The notes: a model not told the origin generated them from the letters alone. A stretch of DNA of 64,000 bases from Streptomyces roseirectus (GCF_014489635.1 NZ_CP060828.1:2170001-2234000); one strand, 5' to 3'; shown: positions 46,111 through 55,987, numbered from the stretch's first letter. Numbers and translations: made by a program.

Positions 46111-47607
46111 TCAGCCTGCCCGGTGGCTGAGTTGTTCCTGCTGTTCCAGCCGGCTGTGCTTGCGGCCGTACAGGAAGTACACCGCGAAGCCGAGTGCCAT
46201 CCAGAGGCCGAACCGCAGCCAGGTCTCGGCGGGGAGGTTGAGCATGAGCCAGAGGGAGGCGGCGACGGAGAGGATGGGGATGAGGGGGACCCAGGGGGTG
46301 CGGAAGGCGCGGGGGAGGTCGGGGCGGGAGCGGCGGAGGATGACGACGCCGATCGCGACGACCACGAAGGCGAACAGGGTGCCGATGTTGACCAGTTCGG
46401 CGAGTTCGCTGAGGGGGGTGAAGCCGGCCACGATCGCGATGACCACGCCCAGGAGGATCGTCGGGCGGTGGGGGGTGCGGAAGCGCGGGTGGACGTGGGA
46501 GAAGAACGTCGGCAGCAGGCCGTCGCGGCTCATCGCGAAGAAGACCCGGGTCTGGCCGAGCAGGAGGATCATGCAGACGGTCGTCAGGCCGACCGCCGCG
46601 CCGAAGCTGATGAACCCGGCGAACCAGGGATGGCCGGTGGCCTTGAAGGCGTCCGCGAGGGGCGCGGTGACCGAGAGGTCGGTGTAGTGCTGCATGCCGG
46701 TGACGACGACGGAGACGGCCACGTAGAGCGTCGTGCAGATGAGCAGGGAGCCGAGGATGCCCCGGGGCATGTCGCGCTGGGGGTTCTTGGTCTCCTCGGC
46801 CGCCGTCGCCACCACGTCGAAGCCGATGAACGCGAAGAAGACGACGGAGGCGGCGGTGAACACGCCCATGACGCCGAAGTTGGAAGGCGCCCAGCCGAAC
46901 ATGAGCTGGACCAGCGGGGACTGGAGGTCGCCGCCCGCTTCGACCGGCTGGGACTTCGGGATGAACGGGTCGTAGTTGTCGCCCTTGACGAAGAAGGCGC
47001 CCGCGATGACGACGACGAGGACGACGGTCACCTTGATCGCGACGACCAGCGACGTCACGCGCGCGGAGAGCTTGGTCCCGAGGACGAGGATCCCGGTGAG
47101 GACGAGGACCAGGGCCGCGGCGAGGATGTCGAAGCCGAAGCCGTCCGCGCCGTCCCGCCCGCTGAGCGCGGCCGGCAGGTGCCAGCCCGCGTTGTCCAGG
47201 AGCGAGGCGATGTACCCGGACCAGCCGACGGCCACCACCGCCGTGCCGAGCGCGAACTCCAGGACGAGGTCCCAGCCGATGATCCAGGCGGGCAGCTCCC
47301 CCAGGGAGGCGTAGCTGAACGTGTACGCCGAACCGGCGACCGGGACGGTCGAGGCGAACTCGGCGTAACAGAGCGCGGCGAGCGCGCAGACGACGCCGGC
47401 GACGACGAACGCGAGGGCGACGGCCGGGCCCGCGTTGTTCTTGGCGACCGTGCCGGTGAGGACGAAGATGCCGGTGCCGATGATGACACCGACGCCGAAG
47501 ACCGTCAGGTCCAGGGCGGACAGGGACTTCTTGAGAGCGTGCTCGGGCTCCTCGGTGTCCTGGATCGACTGCTCGATCTTTTTCGTCCTGAAGATACTGC
47601 TGCTCAC
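46111..47607 (-). CDS. APC-family amino acid permease (cationic amino acid transporter type)
   Basis: This 498-residue polytopic protein has about 12 transmembrane spans and the APC/CAT start LSALDLTVFGVGVIIGTGIFVLTG, then GPAVALAFVVAGVVCALAALCYAEFASTVPVAGSAYTFSY. A long cytoplasmic N-tail (1-32, charged) and a charged C-tail bracket the spans. The substrate is probably a basic or branched amino acid. The start at 47607 has GGAGG upstream. It sits downstream of dxs on the same strand but is separated from it by a hairpin. Confidence 0.92.
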   Translation of the reverse strand: MSSSIFRTKKIEQSIQDTEEPEHALKKSLSALDLTVFGVGVIIGTGIFVLTGTVAKNNAGPAVALAFVVAGVVCALAALCYAEFASTVPVAGSAYTFSYASLGELPAWIIGWDLVLEFALGTAVVAVGWSGYIASLLDNAGWHLPAALSGRDGADGFGFDILAAALVLVLTGILVLGTKLSARVTSLVVAIKVTVVLVVVIAGAFFVKGDNYDPFIPKSQPVEAGGDLQSPLVQLMFGWAPSNFGVMGVFTAASVVFFAFIGFDVVATAAEETKNPQRDMPRGILGSLLICTTLYVAVSVVVTGMQHYTDLSVTAPLADAFKATGHPWFAGFISFGAAVGLTTVCMILLLGQTRVFFAMSRDGLLPTFFSHVHPRFRTPHRPTILLGVVIAIVAGFTPLSELAELVNIGTLFAFVVVAIGVVILRRSRPDLPRAFRTPWVPLIPILSVAASLWLMLNLPAETWLRFGLWMALGFAVYFLYGRKHSRLEQQEQLSHRAG

Positions 47608-47686
47608 GGGTCGGACCTCCCACGCCTGATCATCGAGAGGGGGCGTAGGTCGTATGCCCGGACGTCACACCATTAACGCGAATGGA

Positions 47687-47720
47687 CCGGATCCGTCACT
47701 CTAAGTAGTGAAGGATCCGG
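47687..47720 (-). terminator. Hairpin between dxs and the permease gene
   Basis: CCGGATCC (47687-47694) pairs with GGATCCGG (47713-47720), and inside them TCACT pairs with AGTGA, with one mismatch and a 6-nt loop. It lies 15 bp after the dxs stop. There is no U tract, so it may be a stable stem that limits read-through rather than a strict terminator. Confidence 0.6.
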
Positions 47721-47734
47721 CCCATCCAGGCGTG

Positions 47735-49660
47735 TCAGTCGCGCGCCGACTCCACGGAACCGACCTCGGCGTCACTGCCGTAGCGGCCGTCGAGCCGCGA
47801 GACCAGGCCGGTGACCTGCCGCGCGATGTCCGGCGCGGTCAGCCCGATCTCCGCCATGACCTCCGCGCGCGAGGCGTGGTCGAGGAAGCGCGGCGGGATC
47901 CCGAAGTCACGCAGCGGTACATCGACGCCCGCGTCCCGCAGCGCCTGCGCGACCGCCGAGCCGACACCGCCCACGCGCGAGTTGTCCTCGACGGTGACGA
48001 CCACCCGGTGCTGGTCCGCGAGCGGTGCCATCGCCTCGTCGACCGGCTTCACCCAGCGCGGGTCGACGACGGTCGTCGTGATGCCCTGCTGGTCGAGCAG
48101 GCCGGCGATCTCCAGGCACATCGGCGCCAGCGCGCCCACGGAGACCAGCAGGACGTCCGGGGAGTCCGTGCCCGGCTCGCGCAGCACGTCCATGCCGCCC
48201 ACGCGCCCCACGGCCGGGACGGCGGGCCCCACGGCGCCCTTCGAGAAGCGGACGACGGTCGGCGCGTCGTCCACCTCGACGGCCTCGCGCAGTTGCGCGC
48301 GCACCTGGTCGGCGTCGCGCGGGGCGGCGAGCCTGAGCCCCGGGACGACCTGGAGGATCGACATGTCCCACATGCCGTTGTGGGAGGCGCCGTCGGTGCC
48401 GGTGACGCCCGCGCGGTCCAGGACGAACGTGACACCGCACTTGTGCAGGGCGACGTCCATCAGGACCTGGTCGAAGGCGCGGTTCAGGAACGTCGCGTAG
48501 ACGGCGAAGACGGGGTGCACGCCCGCGTGCGCGAGGCCGGCGGCGGAGACGGCGCCGTGCTGCTCGGCGATGCCGACGTCGTAGATGCGGTCGGGGAACG
48601 CGTCAGCGAACTTCTTCAGGCCGACCGGCTGGAGCATCGCGGCGGTGATGGCGACGATGTCCTCGCGCTCCTTGCCGAGCGCGACCATCTCGTCCCCGAA
48701 GACGGACGTCCAGTCGGCGCCGGACGCCTTGACCGGCAGGCCGGTGTCGGGGTGGATGGGGCCGATGCCGTGGAAGCGGTCCGCCTCGTCCTGGAGGGCC
48801 GGCTGGTAGCCGCGGCCCTTCTCGGTGATGCAGTGGACGATGACCGGGCCGCCGAAGCGCTTCGCGCGCGTGAGCGCCGACTCCAGGGCCTCGATGTCGT
48901 GGCCGTCGATCGGGCCGAGGTACTTCAGGCCCAGGTCCTCGAACATGCCCTGCGGGGCGATGAAGTCCTTGAGGCCCTTCTTCGCGCCGTGCAGGGTGTC
49001 GAAGAGGGGCTTGCCGACGACCGGGGTGCGCTCCAGGAGGTCCTTGCCGCGGGCCAGGAAGCGCTCGTAGCCGTCCGTGGTGCGCAGGGTCGCGAGGTGG
49101 TTGGCGAGGCCGCCGATGGTGGGCGCGTAGGAGCGCTCGTTGTCGTTGACGACGATGACCAGGGGGCGGTCCTTGGCGTCGGCGATGTTGTTGAGCGCTT
49201 CCCAGGCCATGCCGCCGGTGAGGGCGCCGTCCCCGATGACCGCCGCGACGTGGGCGTCCCGGTTCAGGATCTCGTTGCCCTTGGCGATGCCGTCGGCCCA
49301 GCCGAGGACCGTGGAGGCGTGGCTGTTCTCGATGACGTCGTGCTCGGACTCCGCCTGGGAGGGGTAGCCGGAGAGGCCGCCCTTCATCTTGAGCTTCGAG
49401 AAGTCCTGCCGGCCGGTGAGGAGTTTGTGCACGTAGGACTGGTGTCCGGTGTCCCAGAGGATTTTGTCCCGGGGGGACTCGAACACGCGGTGCAGGGCGA
49501 TGGTCAGTTCGACCACGCCGAGGTTCGGGCCGAGGTGGCCGCCGGTCTTGGAGACGGCTTCGACGAGGAAGGTCCGGATCTCCCCCGCCAGCTGGTCCAG
49601 CTCCTCCAGGCTGAGCCGGTCCAGATCGCGCGGTCCCGTGATGCGGGTCAGCAGCGGCAC
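47735..49660 (-). CDS. dxs: 1-deoxy-D-xylulose-5-phosphate synthase
   Basis: This 641-residue enzyme condenses pyruvate and glyceraldehyde 3-phosphate to start the MEP isoprenoid pathway. It binds thiamine diphosphate via [17 protein letters not shown], has the catalytic-cycle motif DVGIAEQHG, and carries the full transketolase C-terminal domain. GTG start behind GGAGG. A TAGACT element on the minus strand (49709-49714) is a possible -10 box, 49 nt before the start. It also feeds terpenoid metabolites typical of Streptomyces. Confidence 0.96.
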   Translation of the reverse strand: MPLLTRITGPRDLDRLSLEELDQLAGEIRTFLVEAVSKTGGHLGPNLGVVELTIALHRVFESPRDKILWDTGHQSYVHKLLTGRQDFSKLKMKGGLSGYPSQAESEHDVIENSHASTVLGWADGIAKGNEILNRDAHVAAVIGDGALTGGMAWEALNNIADAKDRPLVIVVNDNERSYAPTIGGLANHLATLRTTDGYERFLARGKDLLERTPVVGKPLFDTLHGAKKGLKDFIAPQGMFEDLGLKYLGPIDGHDIEALESALTRAKRFGGPVIVHCITEKGRGYQPALQDEADRFHGIGPIHPDTGLPVKASGADWTSVFGDEMVALGKEREDIVAITAAMLQPVGLKKFADAFPDRIYDVGIAEQHGAVSAAGLAHAGVHPVFAVYATFLNRAFDQVLMDVALHKCGVTFVLDRAGVTGTDGASHNGMWDMSILQVVPGLRLAAPRDADQVRAQLREAVEVDDAPTVVRFSKGAVGPAVPAVGRVGGMDVLREPGTDSPDVLLVSVGALAPMCLEIAGLLDQQGITTTVVDPRWVKPVDEAMAPLADQHRVVVTVEDNSRVGGVGSAVAQALRDAGVDVPLRDFGIPPRFLDHASRAEVMAEIGLTAPDIARQVTGLVSRLDGRYGSDAEVGSVESARD

Positions 49661-49806
49661 CCGTGCCTCCTTGCAGTAGAGCTGTTCGAGCTGTTGCCGG
49701 GCTTGTCGAGTCTAATGTTCCGTCCCGGTGGCCGGACTCCGGCCCATGGGTCGTACGTCACGCGTTCGGCCGTACCCATCATCGGCTGAACCTATGACAT
49801 GACCGC

Positions 49807-49834
49807 GCCCGGCACTCGTGTTCGAGTGCCGGGC
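49807..49834 (-). terminator. Perfect 12-bp-stem terminator after xylH
   Basis: GCCCGGCACTCG (49807-49818), loop TGTT and CGAGTGCCGGGC (49823-49834) are perfectly complementary. The hairpin lies 30 bp past the xylH stop and separates the xyl operon from dxs. There is no U tract, as is usual in high-GC genomes. Confidence 0.82.
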
Positions 49835-49864
49835 ACGTCAGGTCGGATCGGCTCGCGGGGAGCG

Positions 49865-51271
49865 TCAGCCGCGTCCGGACGCCTTCTGGCTCTTGCGGGA
49901 CACCGAGTCGATGACGACCGCGCCGAGCAGGACGCCACCGGTGATCATGTACTGGATGGACGTGTTCATGTTGAGCAGGTCCAGGCCGGTCTGGATCGAC
50001 TGGATGACCAGCATGCCCAGCAGCGCCGACCACACCGAGCCGCGTCCGCCGAAGAGCGACGTACCGCCGATGACCGCCGCGGCGATCGCCAGCATCAGGG
50101 TGTTGCCGCCGCCCGCGTTCAGCGTCGCGGACGCCGTCTGGCCGGCGAAGAACATGCCGCCGACCGCCGCGAAGCCGCCGGAGATGGCGAAGACGCTGAT
50201 GCGGATCATCGGCACGTTGATACCGGCGCGGCGGGCCGCCTCGATGCCGCCGCCGACCGCGAAGACCTTGCGGCCGTACGTCGTGCGGCGCAGCACGAAG
50301 TCGACGATGACCAGCGCGGCGAGGAAGATCACCAGCGAGTTGGAGACACCGTTGGAGTTGTTCAGGACGGCCGCCGCCGCGAACGAGGCGATGGCGAGCA
50401 GGCCGACCCGGATCAGGATCTCGGCGGTGGGCCGGAACGGGACGCCGGCCTCCTTGCGGCGGCGCTGCTCGCCGAAGTTGCCGACCAGCGAGAGGACGAC
50501 CGCGAGGCCGGCCAGCAGGTAGGCGCCGATGATCTGCTGGTCCATGAAGAACGAGCTCTGGCCGAGGAGCTTCACCGGGCCGGAGTCCGAGGGGATGTTG
50601 ATGGTGCCGGAGGAGCCCAGCAGCCACAGCATCAGGCCGTTCCAGCCGAGGAAGCCGGCCAGGGTGACGACGAACGCGGGCACGCCGATCTTCGCGAAGA
50701 ACCAGCCGTGCAGCGCGCCGATCGCGGCGCCGGTGAGCACCGTCAGGAACAGCGAGAGCCAGGGGTTCATGGTGTGGTCGACCACAAACACCGCGAACAG
50801 GGTCGAGGCGAGGCCGCTGACCGAGCCGACGGACAGGTCGATCTCGCCGAGCAGCAGCACGAACACCAGGCCGATGGCGAGCATGCCGGTGGCCGAGAGG
50901 AAGTAGCTGATGTTGGAGAGGTTGTCGGCGCTCAGGAACCGGTCGTTCTTCACCTGGAAGATCGTCCAGATGACGATCAGGCCGAGGACGACGGGCAGGG
51001 AGCCCAGCTCACCGCCCTTGACCTTGCGGACGAACTCCGTCCAGTAGCCCTTGAAGCCCTCTTCGCGGACGAGGAGGCGGGGGTCGACGACGGTGACCGG
51101 GGCGGCCGTGGGGTCGTCGGCGGGGGCGACGGTGTCCTGGCCCTCGGCGGCCTTGGTGGCGTCGGCCTTCGCCGTCTTCTCCGCCTCGGCCTGTTCGGCC
51201 TTGGCCGTCTTCTCGGTCTCCACGACCTGGGTGTCCTTCGTGTCCTGCGTCTTCTTCGGGGTGTCGCTCAC
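49865..51271 (-). CDS. xylH: Sugar ABC transporter permease (xylose type)
   Basis: This 468-residue CUT2 permease has about ten hydrophobic segments and the motif IPMIRISVFAISGGFAAVGG common to RbsC/XylH proteins. It has an unusual N-terminal cytoplasmic extension of about 70 residues rich in Thr, Lys, Ala, Glu and Asp (KKTQDTKDTQVVETEKTAKAE). GTG start overlaps the xylG stop (GTGA). It imports xylose or a related pentose with XylG and XylF, and a similar locus in S. coelicolor is called xylFGH. Confidence 0.9.
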   Translation of the reverse strand: MSDTPKKTQDTKDTQVVETEKTAKAEQAEAEKTAKADATKAAEGQDTVAPADDPTAAPVTVVDPRLLVREEGFKGYWTEFVRKVKGGELGSLPVVLGLIVIWTIFQVKNDRFLSADNLSNISYFLSATGMLAIGLVFVLLLGEIDLSVGSVSGLASTLFAVFVVDHTMNPWLSLFLTVLTGAAIGALHGWFFAKIGVPAFVVTLAGFLGWNGLMLWLLGSSGTINIPSDSGPVKLLGQSSFFMDQQIIGAYLLAGLAVVLSLVGNFGEQRRRKEAGVPFRPTAEILIRVGLLAIASFAAAAVLNNSNGVSNSLVIFLAALVIVDFVLRRTTYGRKVFAVGGGIEAARRAGINVPMIRISVFAISGGFAAVGGMFFAGQTASATLNAGGGNTLMLAIAAAVIGGTSLFGGRGSVWSALLGMLVIQSIQTGLDLLNMNTSIQYMITGGVLLGAVVIDSVSRKSQKASGRG

Positions 51272-52050
51272 TTCGCCGCCTCCGTGGTGCGACGCCCGGC
51301 ACGGCGGGTCACGGCGTTGTCCGTGGCGCCCGTGATCGCGGCGATGATCTCTTCGTGGCTGGTGTCCTTCACCGGGAAGGAGCCGTTGTTCCTGCCCAGG
51401 CGCAGCACGGTGACCGTGTCGGCGACCGCCTTGACGTCGGCCATGTTGTGGCTGATCAGGATGACGCCGAGGCCGCGCTCGCGCAGCCGCTCGACGAGGT
51501 CGAGGACCTGCGCGGTCTGCTCGACGCCGAGGGCGGCGGTGGGCTCGTCGAGGATGACGACCTTGGGGTCGCCGATGAGGGCGCGGGCGATCGCGACGAC
51601 CTGGCGCTGGCCGCCGGACAGGCTCGCGATCGGGATGCGGACGCTCGGGATGCGGATGGAGAGCGTCGACAGCAGCTCGCGCGCGTTCTTCTCCATCGTG
51701 ACCTCGTCGATCGTGCCGCGGCGCAGCAGCTCACGGCCGAGGTAGAGGTTGCCGACGACGTCGAGGTTGTCGCAGAGCGCGAGGTCCTGGTAGACGGTCG
51801 CGACACCGAGGGACTGGGCGTCGTTCGGCTTGTTGATGCTGACCGCGTCGCCCTCCCACTCGATGACGCCCTCGTCGATCGGGTGGACCCCGGCGATCGT
51901 CTTGACCAGCGTGGACTTTCCTGCGCCGTTGTCGCCGACCAGGGCGACCACTTCTCCGGCGTGGACCTCCAGATCGACGTCGGTGAGGGCCTGGACCGCA
52001 CCGAATCGCTTGGAGACTCCGCGCAACGCCAGCACGGGCGTAGCGGACAC
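51268..52050 (-). CDS. xylG: Sugar ABC transporter ATP-binding protein (single domain)
   Basis: This 260-residue ATPase has Walker A GDNGAGKSTL, signature LSGGQRQVV and Walker B VVILDEPTAAL. E. coli XylG/RbsA carry two fused ABC domains; this one is single, as in other Streptomyces CUT2 systems. GTG 52050 has GGAG 9 nt upstream, better than ATG 52059, where the spacing is zero. It lies 405 bp from xylF. Confidence 0.93.
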   Translation of the reverse strand: MSATPVLALRGVSKRFGAVQALTDVDLEVHAGEVVALVGDNGAGKSTLVKTIAGVHPIDEGVIEWEGDAVSINKPNDAQSLGVATVYQDLALCDNLDVVGNLYLGRELLRRGTIDEVTMEKNARELLSTLSIRIPSVRIPIASLSGGQRQVVAIARALIGDPKVVILDEPTAALGVEQTAQVLDLVERLRERGLGVILISHNMADVKAVADTVTVLRLGRNNGSFPVKDTSHEEIIAAITGATDNAVTRRAGRRTTEAAK

Positions 52051-52455
52051 GTGAACCATCTCCTTCGCCGCCTGACCGGCGGGATGCCGCGCTGGGTTTA
52101 CAGGCGCGGAGGGTCGTGCGCGGGCGCCCTGTCGGACGTCTCCCGCGCACCGGGCTTTACAAGATGAACATGCGCGCGCCGGCTGCCGTCGGCAAGGGCG
52201 TCACGCGCTCCCCGGTCCGTCCGGCGCCCGTCCCGGTAGCGGGACGTAGAGGTGGGGCGGACGCCGGACGAGTTCGGGGGGTAGGGGGTACGGGGGTGGC
52301 TCCGGGGTCGTACGGGGACGACGGTGAGGGGCGAGGGGGATCGGATGGCCCGCTGTGCCGGCCGCCCCGATCCGCTCCGCCCCCGTGGAACCCGTAGTAC
52401 CTGTGGGGCGTGGGCTCCGTCGTACCTGCCCGGAGCCCCGTACCCCCGTGGCCGC
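52051..52455. promoter_or_regulatory. xylF-xylG intercistronic region with long-range inverted repeat
   Basis: No gene is present. On the plus strand GGGGGTACGGGG...CTCCGG (52284-52305) is complementary to CCGGAGCCCCGTACCCCC (52430-52447) apart from a 4-nt bulge, enclosing about 124 nt. Such structures often stabilise the binding-protein message or attenuate read-through into transporter genes. The predicted effect is higher xylF than xylGH expression. Confidence 0.5.
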
Positions 52456-53574
52456 CTACTGGAGGCCGGCGGCCTTGCAGGGGGCCGCGAACTCGCCGGT
52501 GCAGATCTGCGCGGCGGTGTAGAGACCGTCCTTGACGACGGTGTCCTTGATGTTGGCCTTGGTCACCGAGACCGGGGTCAGCAGCTGCGAGGGCACCTTG
52601 TTGCCGGAGCCGCTGGTCAGGGTGGTGGTGGCGAGGGAGGAGATGTCCTTGCCGTTCAGCAGGTCGACCGCCATGGTCGCGGCGGCCTCGGCCTCGGGCT
52701 TGAACGCCTTGTAGACGGTGGAGGACTGGGTGCCGGCGACGATGCGCTGGATGCCCGCGAGCTCCGCGTCCTGGCCGGTCAGCGGGATGCCGCTGATGCC
52801 GGCGCCCTTGAGGGTGTTGGCGATGCCGCCGGACATGCCGTCGTTGGCGGAGTAGACGCCGGCGATGTTCTTCGCGCCGATCTGCGTGATCGCGGCGGAC
52901 ATCTTCTGCGCGGCGACGGTGTCCTTCCACAGGCCCGACTGCTCGTAGGCGATGGTGACCTTGCCGTCGAGGGCCTTGTGGGCGCCTTCCTTGAACTGCG
53001 CGGCGTTCGGGTCGGCGTCGTCGCCGTTGATCATGACGATCTTGGACGCCTTGGTGGCCTTCGCGCCGAGCGAGGTGAGCAGCGCCTGGCCCTGGAGCTC
53101 GCCGACCTTGACGTTGTCGAAGGAGACGTAGCCGGAGACCGGGCCCTGGGCGAGGCGGTCGTACGCGACGACCTTGACGCCCTTGTCGACCGCGGCCTGG
53201 ATGGAGGACTTGATCGCGGCGGAGTCCTGGGCGGAGACCACGATCACCTTGACGCCCTTGGTGATCATGTTGCTGACCTGCTGGGCCTGCATGGTGGCGC
53301 TGGCGGCGGCGTTCGCGTACTCGACCTTGCAGTCGGCGCAGAGGGCCTTGACCTTGTCCTCGAAGTACGGCTTGTCGAACTTCTCGTACCGCGCGGTCAC
53401 GGTGTCGGGGAGGAGCAGCCCGATGGACTTGCTGCCACCGCCGGAGCCGGTGCCTGCGGACGACGCGTCGCTGCCGCTGTCCTTGTCGTCGCCCGCCTTG
53501 CCGCACGCGGCCATCGCGAGGGCCATGGAGACGGCGGTGGCGCCGATGGCGAATCTACGCATCGTTGCGTTCAT
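52456..53574 (-). CDS. xylF: Xylose-type sugar-binding lipoprotein
   Basis: This 372-residue periplasmic-binding-like protein has lipobox MAAC (Cys24) and a Gly/Ser-rich linker. The CUT2 fold starts SIGLLLPDTVTARYEKFDKPYF, with NMITKGVKVIVVSAQD, YDRLAQGPVSGYVSFDN and IPLTGQDAELAGIQRI. GGGAGG lies 8 nt before the ATG. It is first in the xyl operon on this strand and probably delivers xylose or a similar pentose to XylGH. Confidence 0.93.
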   Translation of the reverse strand: MNATMRRFAIGATAVSMALAMAACGKAGDDKDSGSDASSAGTGSGGGSKSIGLLLPDTVTARYEKFDKPYFEDKVKALCADCKVEYANAAASATMQAQQVSNMITKGVKVIVVSAQDSAAIKSSIQAAVDKGVKVVAYDRLAQGPVSGYVSFDNVKVGELQGQALLTSLGAKATKASKIVMINGDDADPNAAQFKEGAHKALDGKVTIAYEQSGLWKDTVAAQKMSAAITQIGAKNIAGVYSANDGMSGGIANTLKGAGISGIPLTGQDAELAGIQRIVAGTQSSTVYKAFKPEAEAAATMAVDLLNGKDISSLATTTLTSGSGNKVPSQLLTPVSVTKANIKDTVVKDGLYTAAQICTGEFAAPCKAAGLQ

Positions 53575-53654
53575 GGGGTTTGCCTCCCTGACAGGGCCGC
53601 AACGCTGCGGCCGAGGTGGCTGGAAGTCAACTCGGCCGTACGTTCGGCGTCAAG

Positions 53655-53666
53655 AAGTAAATACTT
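53655..53666. promoter_or_regulatory. AT-rich AAGTA-TACTT inverted repeat upstream of xylF
   Basis: AAGTAAATACTT is a 5-bp inverted repeat in the only AT-rich pocket between rok and xylF. It is 81-92 bp upstream of the xylF start. It could overlap a minus-strand -10-like TATTTA. A ROK or other repressor site is possible but unproven. Confidence 0.3.
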
Positions 53667-53695
53667 AACGAGATGGCAACGGCGGAATGCGTTCT

Positions 53696-54895
53696 CTAAG
53701 TGAAGGCGGGTGTAGCGGACGTCAGCGTGCCGTCCAAAAGCGTCGAATCGCCCATCTCGCTCAGGGCCAGCGCGAGCGCCCCGAGGACCTCCGCGCGGCC
53801 CCCCAACGCCCCCGGCAGCACGGTCAGTTGACGTGCCGCGCTGGGGATGGCGTAGCGCCCGACGGACTCCCGGATCGGCCCCAGTACCAGCTCTCCGGCC
53901 TCCGCGAGATCCCCGCCGAGGACGACTCTGCTGGGGTTGAGCAGGTTGCAGAGGTTGGCGACGCCGCTGCCGATGTGGCGCCCCACATCAGCGATGACAC
54001 GGCGGCAGCCGGGGTCTCCGTCCCGCGCGAGGCGCACCATGCCCTCGACCGTGAGTTCCGGGCCGTGACTGGGCCGAAGGAGTGGCAGGACGTAGCGCGC
54101 GGCGGTGAACGTCTCCAGGCAGCCCCGGTTCCCGCACCGGCAGACGGGGCCGGACTCGTCGAGCGTGATGTGCCCGATCTCGCCCGCCGTGCCGCCCGGA
54201 CCCCGGTAGATCCGCCCGTTGATGACGAGGCCCGCGCCGACGCCGCTGGCGACCTTGATGTAAGCAAGATCACGGACGCCCCGGCCGCTCCCCCACACCA
54301 TCTCGCCGAGCGCGCCGAGGTTGGCGTCGTTGTCGACGTGGACGGGGACGCCGAGCCGGCCGCGCAGTTCCTCGGCGGGTCGGGTGCCGATCCAGCCGGG
54401 CAGGATCGCGGAGGAGCCCAGCGTCCCGGACTCCAGGTCGATCGGGCCGGGGACGCCGAGACCGACGCCGGCGATCTTCGAGCGGTCCACGCCGGTCGCC
54501 TCGATCAGGCGGCTGACCAGCTGTTCCGCCCGGTCGAAGCCCTGCGCGGAGGACGCGTCGACGTCCAGCGGCTCGGCCTCCTCGGCGAGCACCTGGTGGG
54601 CGAGGTTGCCGACGGCGACCCTGAGGTGCGTGTGGCCGAAGTCGACCCCGATGACGATGCCGGCGTCCCCGCTGAGGCTGACGCTGCGCGCCCTGCGGCC
54701 GCCCGCCGACGTGGGCGTGACCTCGACGGTCCCGCCTTCCTTCAACTCCCGGACGATGTTGGAGACGGTCGCGGCGGACAGGCCGGTCGTGCGGGCGATC
54801 TCCGCCTGGGTGAGGGATCCGGCCAGCCGGACGGCCCGTACGACCCGCTCCAGGTTGGCTCGGTGCAGTGACGACTGCGACCCTGGAGTCTCCAC
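53696..54895 (-). CDS. rok7B7: ROK-family regulator, Rok7B7 type
   Basis: This 399-residue protein has an N-terminal winged helix (SLTQAEIARTTGLSAATVSNIVRELKEGG) and a ROK kinase-like body with VIGVDFGHTHLRVAVGN, GVGLGVPGPID and the Zn motif CRCGNRGCLE. The GTG at 54895 has GGGAGG 5 nt upstream, better than the ATG at 54946. Its context between xylFGH and ngcEFG matches SCO6008 in S. coelicolor, a regulator of carbon catabolism, development and antibiotics. The orthology is my recollection of that gene order. Confidence 0.9.
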   Translation of the reverse strand: METPGSQSSLHRANLERVVRAVRLAGSLTQAEIARTTGLSAATVSNIVRELKEGGTVEVTPTSAGGRRARSVSLSGDAGIVIGVDFGHTHLRVAVGNLAHQVLAEEAEPLDVDASSAQGFDRAEQLVSRLIEATGVDRSKIAGVGLGVPGPIDLESGTLGSSAILPGWIGTRPAEELRGRLGVPVHVDNDANLGALGEMVWGSGRGVRDLAYIKVASGVGAGLVINGRIYRGPGGTAGEIGHITLDESGPVCRCGNRGCLETFTAARYVLPLLRPSHGPELTVEGMVRLARDGDPGCRRVIADVGRHIGSGVANLCNLLNPSRVVLGGDLAEAGELVLGPIRESVGRYAIPSAARQLTVLPGALGGRAEVLGALALALSEMGDSTLLDGTLTSATPAFT

Positions 54896-55081
54896 GACGA
54901 CCTCCCGCGCGCGAGGCCGCATCGACGAGGCCCCGTCTATGTCCAACTAGTGAACTCTAAGCTGAGCCGTTCCGGTCGCCTCCCGTCAAGAGGTTGAACA
55001 GTTTCCGGGGAGATGCGGGGCGCAAGGTGTGGGGGATGCTCGTGCAAGCGTTTTCTGCCGCTTTCACCAGGTGTACGGGGA
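54896..55081. promoter_or_regulatory. rok-ngcG intergenic region
   Basis: No gene is present. On the plus strand GCAAGCGTTTTC (55044-55055) resembles a LacI/cre-type operator core (GCAARCGYTTTC). A minus-strand TTGACG could serve as a -35 for rok, but no well-spaced -10 is clear. Confidence 0.3.
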
Positions 55082-55987
55082 TCACTTCACGGCGCCCGCG
55101 GTGAGCCCCGCGACGACCTGGCGCTGGAAGACGACGTACGCCCCGAGCACCGGCAGCATCGCCATCACCAGGCCCGCGAAGAGCCCTGACCAGTCGCCCT
55201 TGTAGCCCTGGCTGACGGCGAGCTGGACGAGGCCCTGGGTGAGGACGCGTTTGTCGGGGTCCGTGTTGAGGACCGTGGGCAGCAGGTACTGGTTCCACTG
55301 GCCGAGGAAGTTGAAGATGCCGACGCTGACCAGGGCGGGCCGGGCCATGGGCAGCATGATCTGGAAGAAGGTCCGGCTGTGCGAGGCGCCGTCGACGAAC
55401 GCCGCCTCGGCGACGGAGGTGGGCAGGGTGCGGAAGAACGCCGTCAGGAAGAAGACGGTGAACGGCAGCGAGTAGGCGATGTAGACCAGGATCAGCCCGT
55501 GGATGGTGTTGAGCAGGCCCATGTTGTTCACGACGTAGAACAGCGGGACCAGGGCGAGCATCACCGGGAAGCTCATGCCGCCGACGAACAGGTAGTAGAC
55601 GAACCGGTTGCCGGGGAACTCGAAGCGGGCCAGCACGTAGGCGGCCATGGAGCCGAGGACCAGCGTCCCGACGAGCGAACCGCCCACCACCACGAGCGTG
55701 TTGAAGAAGTAGTCGCCCATGTCGGCCTCGGTCCAGGCCCGGCCCCAGTTCTCGAAGTGCAGCCGGTCGGGCAGCGCCCAGGGCGAGTTGAAGATCGAGG
55801 AGTCGGTCTTGAACGACGTCATCACCGCCCACACCAGCGGCAGGACGACCATCACGGCCCACAGGATCAGCACGCCGTGCGAGAAGACGTTGAGGACGCC
55901 CCCCTCCCGCTTGGCGCGCGGCGCGGGAGGGGTGTCGCCGGAGACCTTGGCGAGCGGCGCGGGAGCGGGTGTCTCGGTGGTCTTCAT
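55082..55987 (-). CDS. ngcG: Chitobiose/GlcNAc ABC transporter permease NgcG
   Basis: This 301-residue CUT1 permease has a 30-residue cytoplasmic Ala/Pro/Lys tail, six spans and the EAA loop SVAEAAFVDGASHSRTFFQIMLPMARP. ATGA overlap with ngcF. In S. coelicolor the equivalent NgcEFG takes up N,N'-diacetylchitobiose/GlcNAc; assignment rests on sequence of the binding protein and the gene order next to the ROK gene. Confidence 0.9.
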   Translation of the reverse strand: MKTTETPAPAPLAKVSGDTPPAPRAKREGGVLNVFSHGVLILWAVMVVLPLVWAVMTSFKTDSSIFNSPWALPDRLHFENWGRAWTEADMGDYFFNTLVVVGGSLVGTLVLGSMAAYVLARFEFPGNRFVYYLFVGGMSFPVMLALVPLFYVVNNMGLLNTIHGLILVYIAYSLPFTVFFLTAFFRTLPTSVAEAAFVDGASHSRTFFQIMLPMARPALVSVGIFNFLGQWNQYLLPTVLNTDPDKRVLTQGLVQLAVSQGYKGDWSGLFAGLVMAMLPVLGAYVVFQRQVVAGLTAGAVK

